64,000 nt of DNA from Sphingomonas sp. LR60 (GCF_036855935.1 NZ_JASPFK010000001.1:1738501-1802500), one strand, 5' to 3'. Shown: positions 26,684 through 36,142, counted from the first letter of the stretch. Notes: a model not told the origin generated them from the sequence alone. Program-made: numbers and translations.

Positions 26684-27814
26684 GTGATCGATGTCGTTCA
26701 CCTCGCCAGTCTATTGATCGGCGCGGAAAGCGTCACCCCCGCGCACGGGCCGGTCTTCGACGTGCTCGAAGCGGCGCTGCTCCCGCTCGGTTTCGACGTC
26801 GAGCGCCGCATCAGCGGCGAAGCGCCCGACGGCCCGGTCGAGAACCTGCTCGCCACGCGCGGCGGGCATGGGCCGCACCTCGCCTTCGCCGGGCATGTCG
26901 ATGTCGTGCCGCCCGGCGATGGCTGGAGCGCCGACGCCTTCGCGCCACGGGAGCGCGACGGCTTGCTGTTCGGGCGCGGCGCGGTCGACATGAAAGGCGC
27001 GGTCGCTGCGTTCATCGCCGCGGCGGCGCGCGTGCCGGTAGACGAAGGACGGCTCACGCTGATCATCACCGGCGACGAGGAAGGTCCGGCGACGTTCGGG
27101 ACGGTGTCGCTGATCGAGCGGATGCGCGAACGGGCACTGCTGCCCGACCTATGCCTCGTCGGCGAGCCGACCTCGGTCGCGGCGCTCGGCGACATGGTGA
27201 AGATCGGGCGGCGTGGCTCGGTCAATATCTGGATCGAGGTGCCGGGGCGTCAGGGGCATGTCGCCTATCCGCACCTTGCCGACAATCCGATCCCGCGGCT
27301 GGTCGCGATCCTCGCCGCGCTGGATGCGTTGCTGCTCGATCAGGGCAGCGACTGGTTCCAGCCGTCCAATCTCGAGATCACCGATATCACGGTCGGGAAT
27401 CCGGCAACGAACGTCATCCCGGCGCGTGCTACTGCGCGGATCAGCATTCGCTTCAACGATCTCCAGAACGGGCAGGCACTTGCCGACCGGGTCGCGGCGA
27501 TCGTCCATTCCCATGCCCCGGATGCGATCGTCACGCCGCGCATCTCGGGCGAAGCCTTCCTGACCGAGCCCGGGCAGCTCTCCGCGCTGGTATCCGCGGC
27601 AGTGCTGGATGTGACCGGGCGCACGCCGGAGCTGTCGACCACCGGCGGCACCTCGGATGCGCGCTTCCTGCGCGCCTTGTGCCCGGTGGTCGAATTCGGG
27701 TTGCTCAACGCGACGATGCACAAAGCCGACGAAGCCGTGTCGATCGAGGATCTGCACCAGCTTACCGAGATTTACACAAAGATCATCCAGCGCGTGTTTT
27801 CGGCGGCAGCGTAG
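26684..27814 (+). CDS. dapE: Succinyl-diaminopimelate desuccinylase
   Basis: A 376-residue M20 metalloenzyme that removes succinate from N-succinyl-LL-diaminopimelate in lysine and peptidoglycan precursor synthesis. Zinc ligands are visible in FAGHVDVVPPGD, GAVDMKG, and DEEGPA; SLIGAESVTP opens the protein and STTGGTSDARF carries the DapE-specific motif. The GTG at 26684 is preferred over the GTG at 26675 because GGGAG then lies 8 bases upstream. A perfect inverted repeat follows 3 bp after the stop. Confidence 0.93.
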   Translation: MIDVVHLASLLIGAESVTPAHGPVFDVLEAALLPLGFDVERRISGEAPDGPVENLLATRGGHGPHLAFAGHVDVVPPGDGWSADAFAPRERDGLLFGRGAVDMKGAVAAFIAAAARVPVDEGRLTLIITGDEEGPATFGTVSLIERMRERALLPDLCLVGEPTSVAALGDMVKIGRRGSVNIWIEVPGRQGHVAYPHLADNPIPRLVAILAALDALLLDQGSDWFQPSNLEITDITVGNPATNVIPARATARISIRFNDLQNGQALADRVAAIVHSHAPDAIVTPRISGEAFLTEPGQLSALVSAAVLDVTGRTPELSTTGGTSDARFLRALCPVVEFGLLNATMHKADEAVSIEDLHQLTEIYTKIIQRVFSAAA

Positions 27815-27817
27815 CCT

Positions 27818-27894
27818 CGTCGTTGCCAGCGCAGCGAAGCAATCCAGGGTTGGACCAGGACGCCCTGGATTGCTTCGCTGCGCTGGCAACGACG
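27818..27894. repeat. Perfect palindromic repeat between dapE and smr (family A variant)
   Basis: Two 32-bp arms (27818-27849 and 27863-27894) are perfectly complementary around a 13-nt loop TTGGACCAGGACG. The arm differs from the other family-A copies by changes that are matched in both arms (for example TTGCCAGCGCAGCG against TTGCGAGCGTAGCG). It sits between convergent genes and could stop transcription from both sides. Confidence 0.88.
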
Positions 27895-27928
27895 GAGTGA
27901 TCCGGAAGCGGCCCGAGCAGAAGTGTCC

Positions 27929-28462
27929 TCAGCGCCGGCGGCGTAGCACCACGTACAAGGCTCCCGCGCCGCCGTGGCGCGGATGCGCGTTGCGGACTGC
28001 GGCGATTGCGCCGGAAAAGGCGGACAGCCGCAACCAATCGGGGATCGCGGCGCGGATCGCACCGCGCGCATGGGGGCGCTGGCTCTCGGGGCGCGGTGGC
28101 TTGCCGGTGATGAGCAGGATGACGCGATCGCCGTGCATCAGCGCCTGACCCAGTCCCATTTCGAGCGCGGCGTGCGCGCTCGCCAGCGTATGCCCGTGGA
28201 GGTCGATCGTGCGATCGGGCGCGACCATACCGCCTGCCAACCGCCGGTCCCATCCGCCGTCAAGCGTATGACCCGGCTCACGACGGATGTGAGAGGGCGG
28301 AGGGGTCGGGACGCCGGGAACATGCGCGACCTTTACGGGCGCGGGAAGCGGCAGCCGCTCCGACGACGGCGCGGCGACCTTGCGGCCGGGGATCGCGCGC
28401 ACAGTAGCGCGCACTCGCGCCCACAGCGCCTCCTCGTCAGGGCCGAGGCGTCGTGCCGCCAC
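27929..28462 (-). CDS. Smr/MutS2-domain protein
   Basis: A 177-residue protein. A basic, Pro-rich N-terminal half is followed by an Smr domain with the DLHGHTLASAHAAL motif and the GDRVILLITGKPPRPES segment, ending in a short RALYVVLRRRR-like basic tail. Smr domains nick or cleave nucleic acids; members in alphaproteobacteria are uncharacterised. The GTG at 28462 gives the usual VAARRLGPDEEALWARV start and overlaps the mltA stop by 26 bp, so it is coupled to mltA. Confidence 0.82.
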   Translation of the reverse strand: MAARRLGPDEEALWARVRATVRAIPGRKVAAPSSERLPLPAPVKVAHVPGVPTPPPSHIRREPGHTLDGGWDRRLAGGMVAPDRTIDLHGHTLASAHAALEMGLGQALMHGDRVILLITGKPPRPESQRPHARGAIRAAIPDWLRLSAFSGAIAAVRNAHPRHGGAGALYVVLRRRR

Positions 28463-29734
28463 TCGCCGCCTGCCCTGCCCGCCAGCGCGCATAGCTGCCC
28501 CGCGGCAACAGCACGAACGCGGTGCCGCGCGCGCTCATCCCGCCCGCGATCGCGCGTGCTTCCTCGCCCGCACCCCAGAAGGTGTCGAACCGGTTGCTGC
28601 CGTTGATCGCGCCGCCGGTGTCCTGCGCGATCCAGATCCCGTTGGCGTCGGTCCGGTCCATCGACAGCAGCACCGGTGCGCCGAGCGGCACGAACTTCGG
28701 ATCGGCCGCCACGGTCGCGCCGCCGCTGACCGGGAGGCCGAGCGCCCCTTGCGGCGCGCCGGTCAGCTCGCGGAAGAAGACATAGCTTTTGTTCTCGCGC
28801 ATGATCGCCCGGCCTTCGTCGGGATGCGCGTGCAGCCAGGCGACGATACCCTGCATCGACGACTGGCCGGGACCGAGCAGCCCACGGCTTTTCATCAGCG
28901 CACCGATGCCGGTGTAGTCGCGCCCGTTCTGCGTGTCATACCCGATGCGGAGCACGCCCCCTTCGTCGAGCCGGATGAAGCCCGATCCCTGCACCTGCAG
29001 GAAGAACAACTCGACCGGGTCAGCGGCATAGCCGAGGATCGGCGCACGACCATCGAGCGCGCCTTCCTCGATCGCGGTCCGGTCGAAATACGGCACGAGT
29101 GCCTGACCCTGGACGCGTCCGCGGATCTTCTTGCCCGCCCATGTCGGGGAGAAAGCGCTTAGGTCGACTTCGATCAGATCGTTTGGGCGCCCGTAGATCG
29201 GCGCATAGCCTGCGCGGGGGCGACGCGACCCGGCGATCTCGGGAATGTAATAGCCGGTGGCGAAGGCGCGACCGTCGCCGACCTGCACCGCTTCGAACCA
29301 GCGCTGGAAGAATGGCGCGGCATTGGCAGGGTCGGTGCGCGCCGCTTCGGTACAGGCCGCCTGCCAGTCGCTCGCGATCGTCAGACCCGACGTGTCGGTG
29401 CGGCGCACGAGGCTCGGACAGGAGATGCGAAACGCGTCGAGCGCTGCACCGGCCTGCGCTCCATCGAGCGGGACAGTCGCCAGGTCGATCGCGGGGGTGA
29501 GCCCGGCCATCGCCGCGCTGGTCGCGCCGGGCACGACTGCGGCCGCAATGGCGGGAAGCGGAACCGAGGCTACCGGCTGGCGAACCGCCAGCGGTCGCGA
29601 AGGAAGCGTCGAAGGGCGCGGCGTCGCGGCGACCGGACGTGGGGACGGCGGCGGGGGGCCGAGCGGCCGCCCGGCCCGACGCAGCCAGCCATCAACAGGG
29701 CGCCCGCCACCGCGAGCGTCGCTTTGCTCCGCAA
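28437..29734 (-). pseudogene. mltA: Membrane-bound lytic murein transglycosylase A, frame break in signal region
   Basis: MltA cleaves peptidoglycan to 1,6-anhydro products in the periplasm. The mature domain is intact: YYIPEIAGSRRPRAGYAPIYGRP, ILGYAADPVELFFLQVQGSG, DPKFVPLGAPVLLS and AQDTGGAINGSNRFDTFWG, the 3D domain with catalytic Asp. A lipoprotein signal (TTG start at 29734, then RSKATLAVAGALLMAGC, lipobox LMAGC) lies one frame over. It joins the main frame if one C is added to the run of six at 29653-29658. The length is one base short of a multiple of three. AAGGGGGA precedes the TTG. Without the repair the protein would lack a signal peptide. Confidence 0.85.
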
Positions 29735-29760
29735 CCCGTCCCCCTTTTCTAATTCTTCGT

Positions 29761-30405
29761 TCAGGCTTCGTCGGTGTCGGCGAGGATCCAGTTCGGATCC
29801 GAGGCACGAACAGTGCGGACGAAAGTCCAGACGTCGTGCGTCTGAACCGCATCGCTGGTCGATCCGGCGATGACGTTGCCCTCCGCGTCGCGCGTCACTG
29901 CCGCGATGTCGGCATCGAACCGTACTGCGACCCGCGCCTCACCGTTCGCCACGCCCGCGGAAACGATCGTCGCGCGCTCGATCGTGATCAAGCGATTGTC
30001 GAGCACCTGTCCCTCGGCGTTGCGCGCCTCGATCGCCTCGGCGAAAGCAGCGTGGACGTCGTCGCTGACCAGATCGCGCAACGCCGCCTCGTCACCCCGC
30101 CAGAACGCCTCGAGGATCATGCGGTACGCCGACTTCGCGCCTTCGAGGAAGCGGGCGACGTCGAAGCCCGGCTCGGCCGAGACGATTGCGCGCAGACCGG
30201 GTTCGGTCGCGCTGTCAAAGGGGCGCGTGGCGGGCTCCCGGATCTCCGACGTGGTCTCTACCGCGCGCGGGACGGCGGCGGTCACTACCCGCTCCTCCGC
30301 AGGCTTCGGCAGCGGTTGTTCGTGGCCGGAGCGCTTGCCCAGAACCGAATAGAGTCGCAGCGCCAGAAAGCCGGCGACCATGGCGAGCAGGACAACGTAG
30401 AACAC
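29761..30405 (-). CDS. Tim44/TimA family protein
   Basis: A 214-residue protein with an N-terminal membrane helix (VFYVVLLAMVAGFLALRLYSVLG, KRSGHE) and a C-terminal Tim44-like domain (FDVARFLEGAKSAYRMILEAFWRGD to NWILADTDEA), a fold related to the mitochondrial import motor subunit. Alphaproteobacterial members are thought to work at the inner membrane on protein targeting. The GTG at 30405 is chosen over upstream ATGs because GGAG is correctly spaced and the helix then starts the protein. It lies upstream of mltA and divergent from secB, a usual arrangement. Confidence 0.88.
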   Translation of the reverse strand: MFYVVLLAMVAGFLALRLYSVLGKRSGHEQPLPKPAEERVVTAAVPRAVETTSEIREPATRPFDSATEPGLRAIVSAEPGFDVARFLEGAKSAYRMILEAFWRGDEAALRDLVSDDVHAAFAEAIEARNAEGQVLDNRLITIERATIVSAGVANGEARVAVRFDADIAAVTRDAEGNVIAGSTSDAVQTHDVWTFVRTVRASDPNWILADTDEA

Positions 30406-30596
30406 GGCAACTCCAGTAAGCTGGTGTGCGTACATAGGCGCGTGGGCACCGAACATCAAATCGCCCAAGTCCCGCATTGTATCCGCCGCAGCCCGCATCC
30501 GCGATTGTCACATCGGCGGGGCGCTGCTAACCGCCCGACACTTTCCCGCGCGGCGCCGCACCGGCGCGCGCCTGGCCTGACGATAGGGGTAGGACG

Positions 30597-31100
30597 ATGG
30601 ACGAATTTGGCAATGCAGGCGGTGAACCGCTGGCCAACGGCGCCGACACGGCGCCTGCCGCGGGGCTGATCTCGCAATATGTGAAGGACCTGTCGTTCGA
30701 GAACCCGAACGCGCCGGCGGTCTATCAGGAGCCGCAGGCCCCGGAGATCAACGTGCAGTTCGACATCGGTGCGGCGCAGGTCGCCGACGAGGTCCACGAG
30801 GTCACGCTGAAGATCGAGGTGCGCGCCACCACCGGCGGCAAGACCGCGTTCATCGCCGAGCTGTCCTATGCCGGGCTGTTCGGGCTGCGCAACGTCCCGG
30901 CCGATCATGTCCAGCCGTTCCTGCTCGGCGAGGGTCCGCGCCTGCTGTTCCCGTTCGCGCGCCGCGTCGTCGCCGATGCGATCCGTGACGGTGGCTTCCC
31001 GCCGCTGCTGCTGGAGCCAATCGACTTCAACGCGCTGTTTCTTCAGCAGGCGCAGGCACAGGGCGTGTCGTTCGGCACCGAAGACGCCGGTCAGGCGTGA
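30597..31100 (+). CDS. secB: Protein-export chaperone SecB
   Basis: A 167-residue homotetrameric chaperone that keeps precursors unfolded for SecA. Family motifs are QYVKDLSFENPNAP, TLKIEVRATTGGKTAFIAEL and the AGLFGLRNVP, LLFPFARRVVADAIRDGGFPP segments. An acidic, disordered N-terminus of 20 residues is typical of alphaproteobacteria. AGGGGTAGGA precedes the ATG. Confidence 0.96.
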   Translation: MDEFGNAGGEPLANGADTAPAAGLISQYVKDLSFENPNAPAVYQEPQAPEINVQFDIGAAQVADEVHEVTLKIEVRATTGGKTAFIAELSYAGLFGLRNVPADHVQPFLLGEGPRLLFPFARRVVADAIRDGGFPPLLLEPIDFNALFLQQAQAQGVSFGTEDAGQA

Positions 31101-31127
31101 TCTGACAACGCGGGCGAGGATCGCCGC

Positions 31128-32712
31128 ATGAACCTCGCCCGTGCGCTAGGCTCGATCGGCGGGCTGACCCTCGTCAGCCGCGTGCTCGCGCTCGGCCGCG
31201 ACACGTTGCAGGCGAGCTATGTCGGCGCGAGTTTCGCGTCGGACGCGTTCTTCGTCGCGTTTCGCCTGCCCAATATGTTTCGCGCGCTCTTCGCCGAGGG
31301 CGCCTTCTCCGCGGCGTTCATTCCGCTGTTTAATCGCAAGGTCGCTGAAGGCGGGGGACTCCGGCGGAATCGACTTCGCCGAGCGCGCGCTGGCGCTGCT
31401 GTTTCCGGTGCTGCTGGCGATGACCGCGCTGATGCTGGCGGCAGCGTGGCCGCTGACATGGGCACTCTCTGGTGGATTCGAGCGTCAGCATCCGACGGCC
31501 GACCAATTCGCCTTTGCGGTGATGCTGTCGCGCTTCACCATTCCCTATCTGCTCTTGATCTCGCTGGTGTCGTTGCTGGGCGGCATCCTCAATTCGCTGC
31601 ACCGCTTCTGGGTCAATGCCGCCGCGCCGATCCTGCTCAACATCTCGATGGTTGGCGCGTTGATCTTTTTCCACGGCGGCGATCCTTATGCGACCGCGCG
31701 TGCGCAGAGCATGTCGGTGACGGTCGGCGGCGTGCTGCAGCTCGGTTGGTTGTGGTGGGCGTGCTGGCGCGCGGGCGTGAGCCTGAAGCTGCGCCGGCCG
31801 CGCATCGACGATGACGTCAAGCAGATGCTGAAGTTGATCGTTCCGGCAGCGACCGGCGCGGGGGCGGCGCAGATCAATCTTGCGATTTCGACCGCGCTGG
31901 CGGGTGGGTTGCTGTCTGCCGGGTCAATCTCGGCGATCTACTACGCGGATCGGCTCAATCAATTGCCGCTGGGCCTGATCGGGATCGGCCTGGGTACGAT
32001 CCTGTTGCCGGTCGTGTCGCGGCTGCTGTCGCAAGGCCGGGAGGCCGAGGCGATGGAGACGCAGAACCGCGGGCTGGAGCTGGCATTGTTCCTCACCCTG
32101 CCCGCTACCGCTGCGTTCGTCTTCGCCGCGGAGCCGATCGTCCGTGGCCTGTTCCAGCATGGCGCGTTCGACGGCGGTGACACGGTGCGCTCGGCGCAGG
32201 CGCTCGCTGCCTTCTCGCTGGGGCTGCCCAGCTATGTGCTGGTCAAGGTGCTGACGCCCGGCTTCTACGCACGCGCCGATACGAAGACGCCGGTGCGGCT
32301 GGCGCTCTATTCGGTCGCGATCAACCTGTTGGGCAATCTGATCCTGATCCCGACGCTGGCACATTGGAACATCGGGCAGATAGGGCCGCCACTGGCGACC
32401 GCGCTCGCCTCCACCGTCAACGTTGTGTCGCTGTATGTCGTGCTGTCGCGCCGGGGCCATTTCGCGCTCGACCCGCAGGTCAAGCGCAAGGTCCCGCGGC
32501 TCGCGATCGCCGCCTTGCTGATGGGCGCAGCGCTCCTGCTGGTCGCGCCCTATGTCGATCCGTATCTGACCGGCAGCTTCGTGACCCGCGGCGTGGCGCT
32601 CGCGCTGCTGGTCGGCGCGGGTGTCGCGATCTACGCGCTGGCGTGCGTCGCTACGGGCGCGTATCGCCTCGCCGATCTCAAAACCCTCCTTCGTCGCAGA
32701 GCTTCCACGTAA
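31128..32712 (+). pseudogene. murJ: Lipid II flippase MurJ, single-base frame break
   Basis: MurJ moves lipid II across the inner membrane for cell-wall growth and is normally essential. The first 75 residues are typical (GGLTLVSRVLALGRDTLQA, RLPNMFRALFAEGAFSAAFIPLF). The frame breaks in the G run at 31354-31358. The neighbouring frame resumes with DSGGIDFAERALALLFPVLL and continues to the end with the 14-helix MVF pattern, including RFTIPYLLLISLVSLLGGILN and FYARADTKTPV. The interval is 1585 bp, one more than a multiple of three, so one extra G explains everything. Repaired length is about 527 residues. A true null is unlikely. The stop overlaps the trpS ATG (TAATG). Confidence 0.93.
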
Positions 32713-33728
32713 TGACCAACATGCGCGTCCTTTCCGGCATCAAGCCCACCGGCAACCTCCACCTCGGCAATTACCTCGGCGCGGTGAAGCAATGGGTGGC
32801 GATGCAGGACGACATCCAGGCGTCGGGCGGCGAAACGATGTACTTCATCGCCGACCTTCACGGCCTGACCGAATTCATCGCGCCGGCCGAGATGACCGCG
32901 AACACGGTCGAGATGACCGCGACGCTGATCGCCGCGGGGATCGATCCGGCGCGCTCGATCGTGTTCAACCAGGCGCGCGTGCCGGCCCATGCCGAGCTGG
33001 CATGGTTGCTCAACAACGTCGCGCGGGTCGGCTGGCTGAACCGCATGACGCAGTTCAAGGACAAGGCGGGCAAGAACCGCGAGGGCGCGTCGGTCGGGCT
33101 GTATGACTATCCGGTGCTGATGGCCGCGGACGTGCTGCTCTACAATGCGACCCACGTCCCCGTCGGCGAGGATCAGAAGCAGCATCTGGAGCTGACGCGC
33201 GACATCGCGACCAAGTTCAACACCGATTTCGAGGCCGAGCTGTTCACGCTGCCCGAGCCGCTGGTCAGCAAGGCCGCGCCGCGGATCATGTCGCTGCGCG
33301 ATGCCGCAGCGAAGATGTCCAAGTCGAACCCGTCCGAGCAGTCGGTGGTCAAGCTGGTCGACAGCGACGAGGTGATCGCCGACAAGTTTCGCAAGGCGAA
33401 GACCGATCCCGATCTGCTGCCCGCGACGATCGCGGAGCTGGAAGGGCGGCCGGAGGCGCGCAACCTGCTGACGATCTTCGCGGCGCTCGCCGATCGCACG
33501 GCCGACGCGGTGCTGGCGGATTATGCGGGCAAAGGCTTCGGGCAGTTCAAGCCCGATCTCGCCGACTTGGCGGTCGCCAAGCTTGGCCCGATCCGCGACG
33601 AGATGCTGCGGCTGTTGAACGACCGCAGCGCGATCGATGCGATCCTGCGCGATGGCGCCGATCGCGCGGCGGCGCTGGCGGCGCCGACCTTGCGTCGTGC
33701 GCAGGAAGCGATGGGGCTGCTGATCTGA
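32712..33728 (+). CDS. trpS: Tryptophanyl-tRNA synthetase
   Basis: A 338-residue class I synthetase that charges tRNA-Trp. The HIGH-like motif is NLHLGN (in SGIKPTGNLHLGNYLGA), the tryptophan-binding region includes GLYDYPVLMAADVLLY, and the KMSKS motif is present unchanged as AAKMSKSNP. It starts in overlap with the murJ stop, so the two genes are co-transcribed, a common pairing in this group. Confidence 0.97.
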   Translation: MTNMRVLSGIKPTGNLHLGNYLGAVKQWVAMQDDIQASGGETMYFIADLHGLTEFIAPAEMTANTVEMTATLIAAGIDPARSIVFNQARVPAHAELAWLLNNVARVGWLNRMTQFKDKAGKNREGASVGLYDYPVLMAADVLLYNATHVPVGEDQKQHLELTRDIATKFNTDFEAELFTLPEPLVSKAAPRIMSLRDAAAKMSKSNPSEQSVVKLVDSDEVIADKFRKAKTDPDLLPATIAELEGRPEARNLLTIFAALADRTADAVLADYAGKGFGQFKPDLADLAVAKLGPIRDEMLRLLNDRSAIDAILRDGADRAAALAAPTLRRAQEAMGLLI

Positions 33729-33866
33729 CCGATTCGGCGCGTGACGCCATGTCGCGCGCCAACTTTCGGCAATCCACGCCGGGTTGCGTTGGCCAATGCA
33801 CCGAAAACCGCGCCTTTTTCATTTGGCACAGGGCTTGCTGATCGTTCCGTAACAACGGAGCGACAC

Positions 33867-34154
33867 ATGACCGACCACAGCAACACCCCCGCCACTGCCC
33901 CCCGCGACAATTTGTTCGGCGTCTGCGCCGCGCTGGGAGAGGATTTCGGCATCAACCCGCTGTGGCTGCGGCTCGGCTTCGCGGTGGCGTTGCTCTTCTC
34001 GCTGGAAAAGGTGCTGCTCACTTACGTCGCGCTTGGCGTGCTGGTCCTCGTCAGCCGGCTGCTGTTCCCCAATCGCGTTCGCGCTGCGGTGACCGACGTG
34101 CCAGCGGCAGTGGTGAACGAGGCTGAGGAAGAAGAATATCGAAAGGCGGCGTGA
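33867..34154 (+). CDS. PspC domain protein
   Basis: A 95-residue protein. The PspC domain is seen as DNLFGVCAALGEDFGINPLWLRLGFAVALLFS, followed by a second hydrophobic helix (VLLTYVALGVLVLVSRLLF). The tail is acidic (NEAEEEEYRKAA). PspC proteins sense or respond to envelope stress, but no pspA/pspB is nearby. ACGGAG is well placed before the ATG at 33867, which is preferred over an ATG at 33741. Confidence 0.82.
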   Translation: MTDHSNTPATAPRDNLFGVCAALGEDFGINPLWLRLGFAVALLFSLEKVLLTYVALGVLVLVSRLLFPNRVRAAVTDVPAAVVNEAEEEEYRKAA

Positions 34155-34222
34155 TTGCGTCTCTGCTGCGGCGCCGCCGGAGGGAAAGCAGAGCGCATGA
34201 CGTAGGGCCGGGATCGTTCTCT

Positions 34223-34309
34223 CGTCATTGCGAGCATGGCGAAGCAATGCAGGGCATCCTGGTCCGGCTCTGGATTGCTTCCCCGGCGTTCGCCGGGGTC
34301 GCAATGACG
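34223..34309. repeat. Palindromic repeat family A, chimeric copy
   Basis: The left arm (34223-34252) is a family-A arm (CGTCATTGCGAGCATGGCGA) and the outer right end CGCAATGACG (34300-34309) matches it. The middle of the right arm is replaced by CCCCGGCGTTCGCCGGGG, a small hairpin of the kind seen at 45864-45881. It looks like an insertion or recombination between two repeat types. It fills the space between pspC and dnaA, which are convergent. Confidence 0.75.
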
Positions 34310-34343
34310 GATCAGGTCGGTGCGACCGCGCTCCGCCCCCGGC

Positions 34344-35738
34344 TCAAGCCTCCAATTGCCCCAGCAACATGTGCACTGCCTGATCGACCTCGCGGTCGCT
34401 GTCGCGCAGCGCCTCGATCCGACGGACGGCGTGGATCACCGTCGAATGATCGCGCCCACCGAACTTGCGCCCGATCTCGGGCAGCGAGCGCGTGGTAAGC
34501 CGCTTGGCGAGATACATGGCGATCTGCCGCGGTCGCGCCACCGCCCGCGCGCGGCGTGCAGAGAGCAGGTCGAGCGGCTTCAGCTCGAAATGCTCGCAGA
34601 CCAGTTTCTGGATCTGGTCGATCGTCACGCGGCGCTGATGCCCGCGCAGCATATCGCCGAGCGTCTGCGTCGCGAACTCCAAGTCGATCGTCTTCCCGGT
34701 CAGCATCGCATAAGCGGTGACGCGCGTCAGCGCGCCTTCCAGCTCACGGATGCTCGAGGTTATGCGCTCGGCCAGCAGGTCGAGCACGTCGCGGGGTACG
34801 CGCGTGTCGGGCATTTCGGCGACCCGCCGGGCAAGCACGGCGTGGCGCAACTCGGGCGACGATGGACGGATGTCGACCACCAGCCCCGACCCGAGCCGGC
34901 CGATGATGCGCGGCTCGATCCCGTCCAGCATCTGCGGCGCGCGATCGGCGGCGATCACCAGCCGCTTCCCTGCCGACATGATTTCGTTGACGGTGTGGAA
35001 GAACTCGTCCTGGGTCACGTCCTTGCCGGCGATGAACTGCAGGTCGTCGATCAACAGCAGGTCGCAACTGCGCAGCTTCGCCTTGAACGCGAAGGTATCG
35101 CGTGCGCGCATCGCCGCGACGAATTCGAACATGAAGCGCTCGGCCGACATCAGCATCACGCGCGCCTGCGGATGATCCTCGAGAAAGCGGTGTGCGATGG
35201 CGTTGAGCAGGTGCGTCTTGCCCTGCCCGGTGCCGCCGTGGAGGAACAGCGGGCTGAAGCGTACCGCGCCCGGCGCGGCCAGCGCCTGCGCGGCGTTCAA
35301 CGCCACCATGTTCGACGCGTCCGCGACGAAGCGCTCGAAGGTTAGCCGAGTATCGAGCGACGGCCGCTCGGCTGCGACGGCAGCGGCGACAGGCGCAGCG
35401 GCGGGCGGTGCGGTCAGCGCGGCGACCGGCGCGGAAAGTACCGCCGGCGCGGCGGCACGCACCGCGGTGTCGATCGCCACACTGCGCACGCCCGGCAGCA
35501 CGGTGCGGAACTCGTGCACCAGTCGGTCGGCATAGTGGCTCTTGACCCAATTGGTCATGAAGGCCGACGGCGCGGTGAGCCGCACATCCAGCGCATCGTC
35601 ACCGGCGGCCAGCGCGATCGGCGCGAGCCATTGGTCGAACACGCGGGCACCGGCCGAACGGCGCAGGTTGGCGCGGACCTGGGCCCAGGCCCGGGCCAGA
35701 TCGCTCATCCCGTCATCCACTTCGACCATCAGCGCCAC
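34344..35738 (-). CDS. dnaA: Chromosomal replication initiator protein DnaA
   Basis: A 464-residue initiator. Domain I (DLARAWAQVRANLRRSAG, FDQWLAPIAL) is followed by an Ala/Pro-rich linker. The AAA+ domain has Walker A GGTGQGKTH, Walker B LLLIDDLQFIAGK and sensor RIIGRLGSGLVVDI. The DnaA-box-binding domain has the signature GRKFGGRDHSTVIHAV. The GTG at 35738 has GGAGA spaced 8 bases upstream and is preferred; ATG codons at 35729 and 35708 are alternatives. The neighbour upstream is rpsT, the usual order in alphaproteobacteria. Confidence 0.96.
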   Translation of the reverse strand: MALMVEVDDGMSDLARAWAQVRANLRRSAGARVFDQWLAPIALAAGDDALDVRLTAPSAFMTNWVKSHYADRLVHEFRTVLPGVRSVAIDTAVRAAAPAVLSAPVAALTAPPAAAPVAAAVAAERPSLDTRLTFERFVADASNMVALNAAQALAAPGAVRFSPLFLHGGTGQGKTHLLNAIAHRFLEDHPQARVMLMSAERFMFEFVAAMRARDTFAFKAKLRSCDLLLIDDLQFIAGKDVTQDEFFHTVNEIMSAGKRLVIAADRAPQMLDGIEPRIIGRLGSGLVVDIRPSSPELRHAVLARRVAEMPDTRVPRDVLDLLAERITSSIRELEGALTRVTAYAMLTGKTIDLEFATQTLGDMLRGHQRRVTIDQIQKLVCEHFELKPLDLLSARRARAVARPRQIAMYLAKRLTTRSLPEIGRKFGGRDHSTVIHAVRRIEALRDSDREVDQAVHMLLGQLEA

Positions 35739-36111
35739 GCACAATTCTCCTGTTGCCGCAACCACATGGTTCGCGGCCCCTGTTTTCAAAAAGTCAAACG
35801 TCCCCCCGCCCGCGGCCCCTAGCGCGTTGGCTTCCAGACATTGTCCTTGTGCCGCGCAGCACGAACGGCGGCGCGGTTCAAAGGATTAGGAACAGGCGGG
35901 TGAGTCGATCAAGCCCGCAAACGGGTACGATTCCGAAATAAAGCGGATTGACTCGCCATCAGCGGCACAAATGCGTCATAAATCTCGTAAGCAATTGAGA
36001 ATACGGGGTTATTCTAGACGCTGCCGATTGCTGCCGGGCGCGAGATCGCAGGGATTCCGGGCCTTTTGCGGCGATGCTGCTTTGTTCTTCATGTGACTGA
36101 TCGCGCACACG
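35739..36111 (-). promoter_or_regulatory. dnaA upstream region with GANTC cluster
   Basis: A 430-bp gap without a gene between dnaA and rpsT. It holds an AT-rich segment (about 35920-36020) and three GANTC sites within 53 bp: GAGTC at 35902-35906, GATTC at 35929-35933 and GACTC at 35950-35954. In alphaproteobacteria GANTC is methylated by CcrM, and methylation near the dnaA promoter affects its transcription in Caulobacter. No match to the DnaA box TTATCCACA was seen, so I do not call an origin here. Confidence 0.5.
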
Positions 36112-36114
36112 AAA

Positions 36115-36142
36115 ACGCCCGCCGGGCGATCCCGACGGGCGT
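36115..36142 (-). terminator. Intrinsic terminator of rpsT
   Basis: ACGCCCG (36115-36121) pairs with CGGGCGT (36136-36142), with an inner CGGG/CCCG stem, and is followed on the minus strand by TTTT. It starts 27 bp after the rpsT stop. Confidence 0.8.

Noticed and set aside
36000..36032. Possible sigma-70 promoter TTGAGA ... TATTCT
   Set aside because: The spacing is too short and it points away from both genes that flank the gap.
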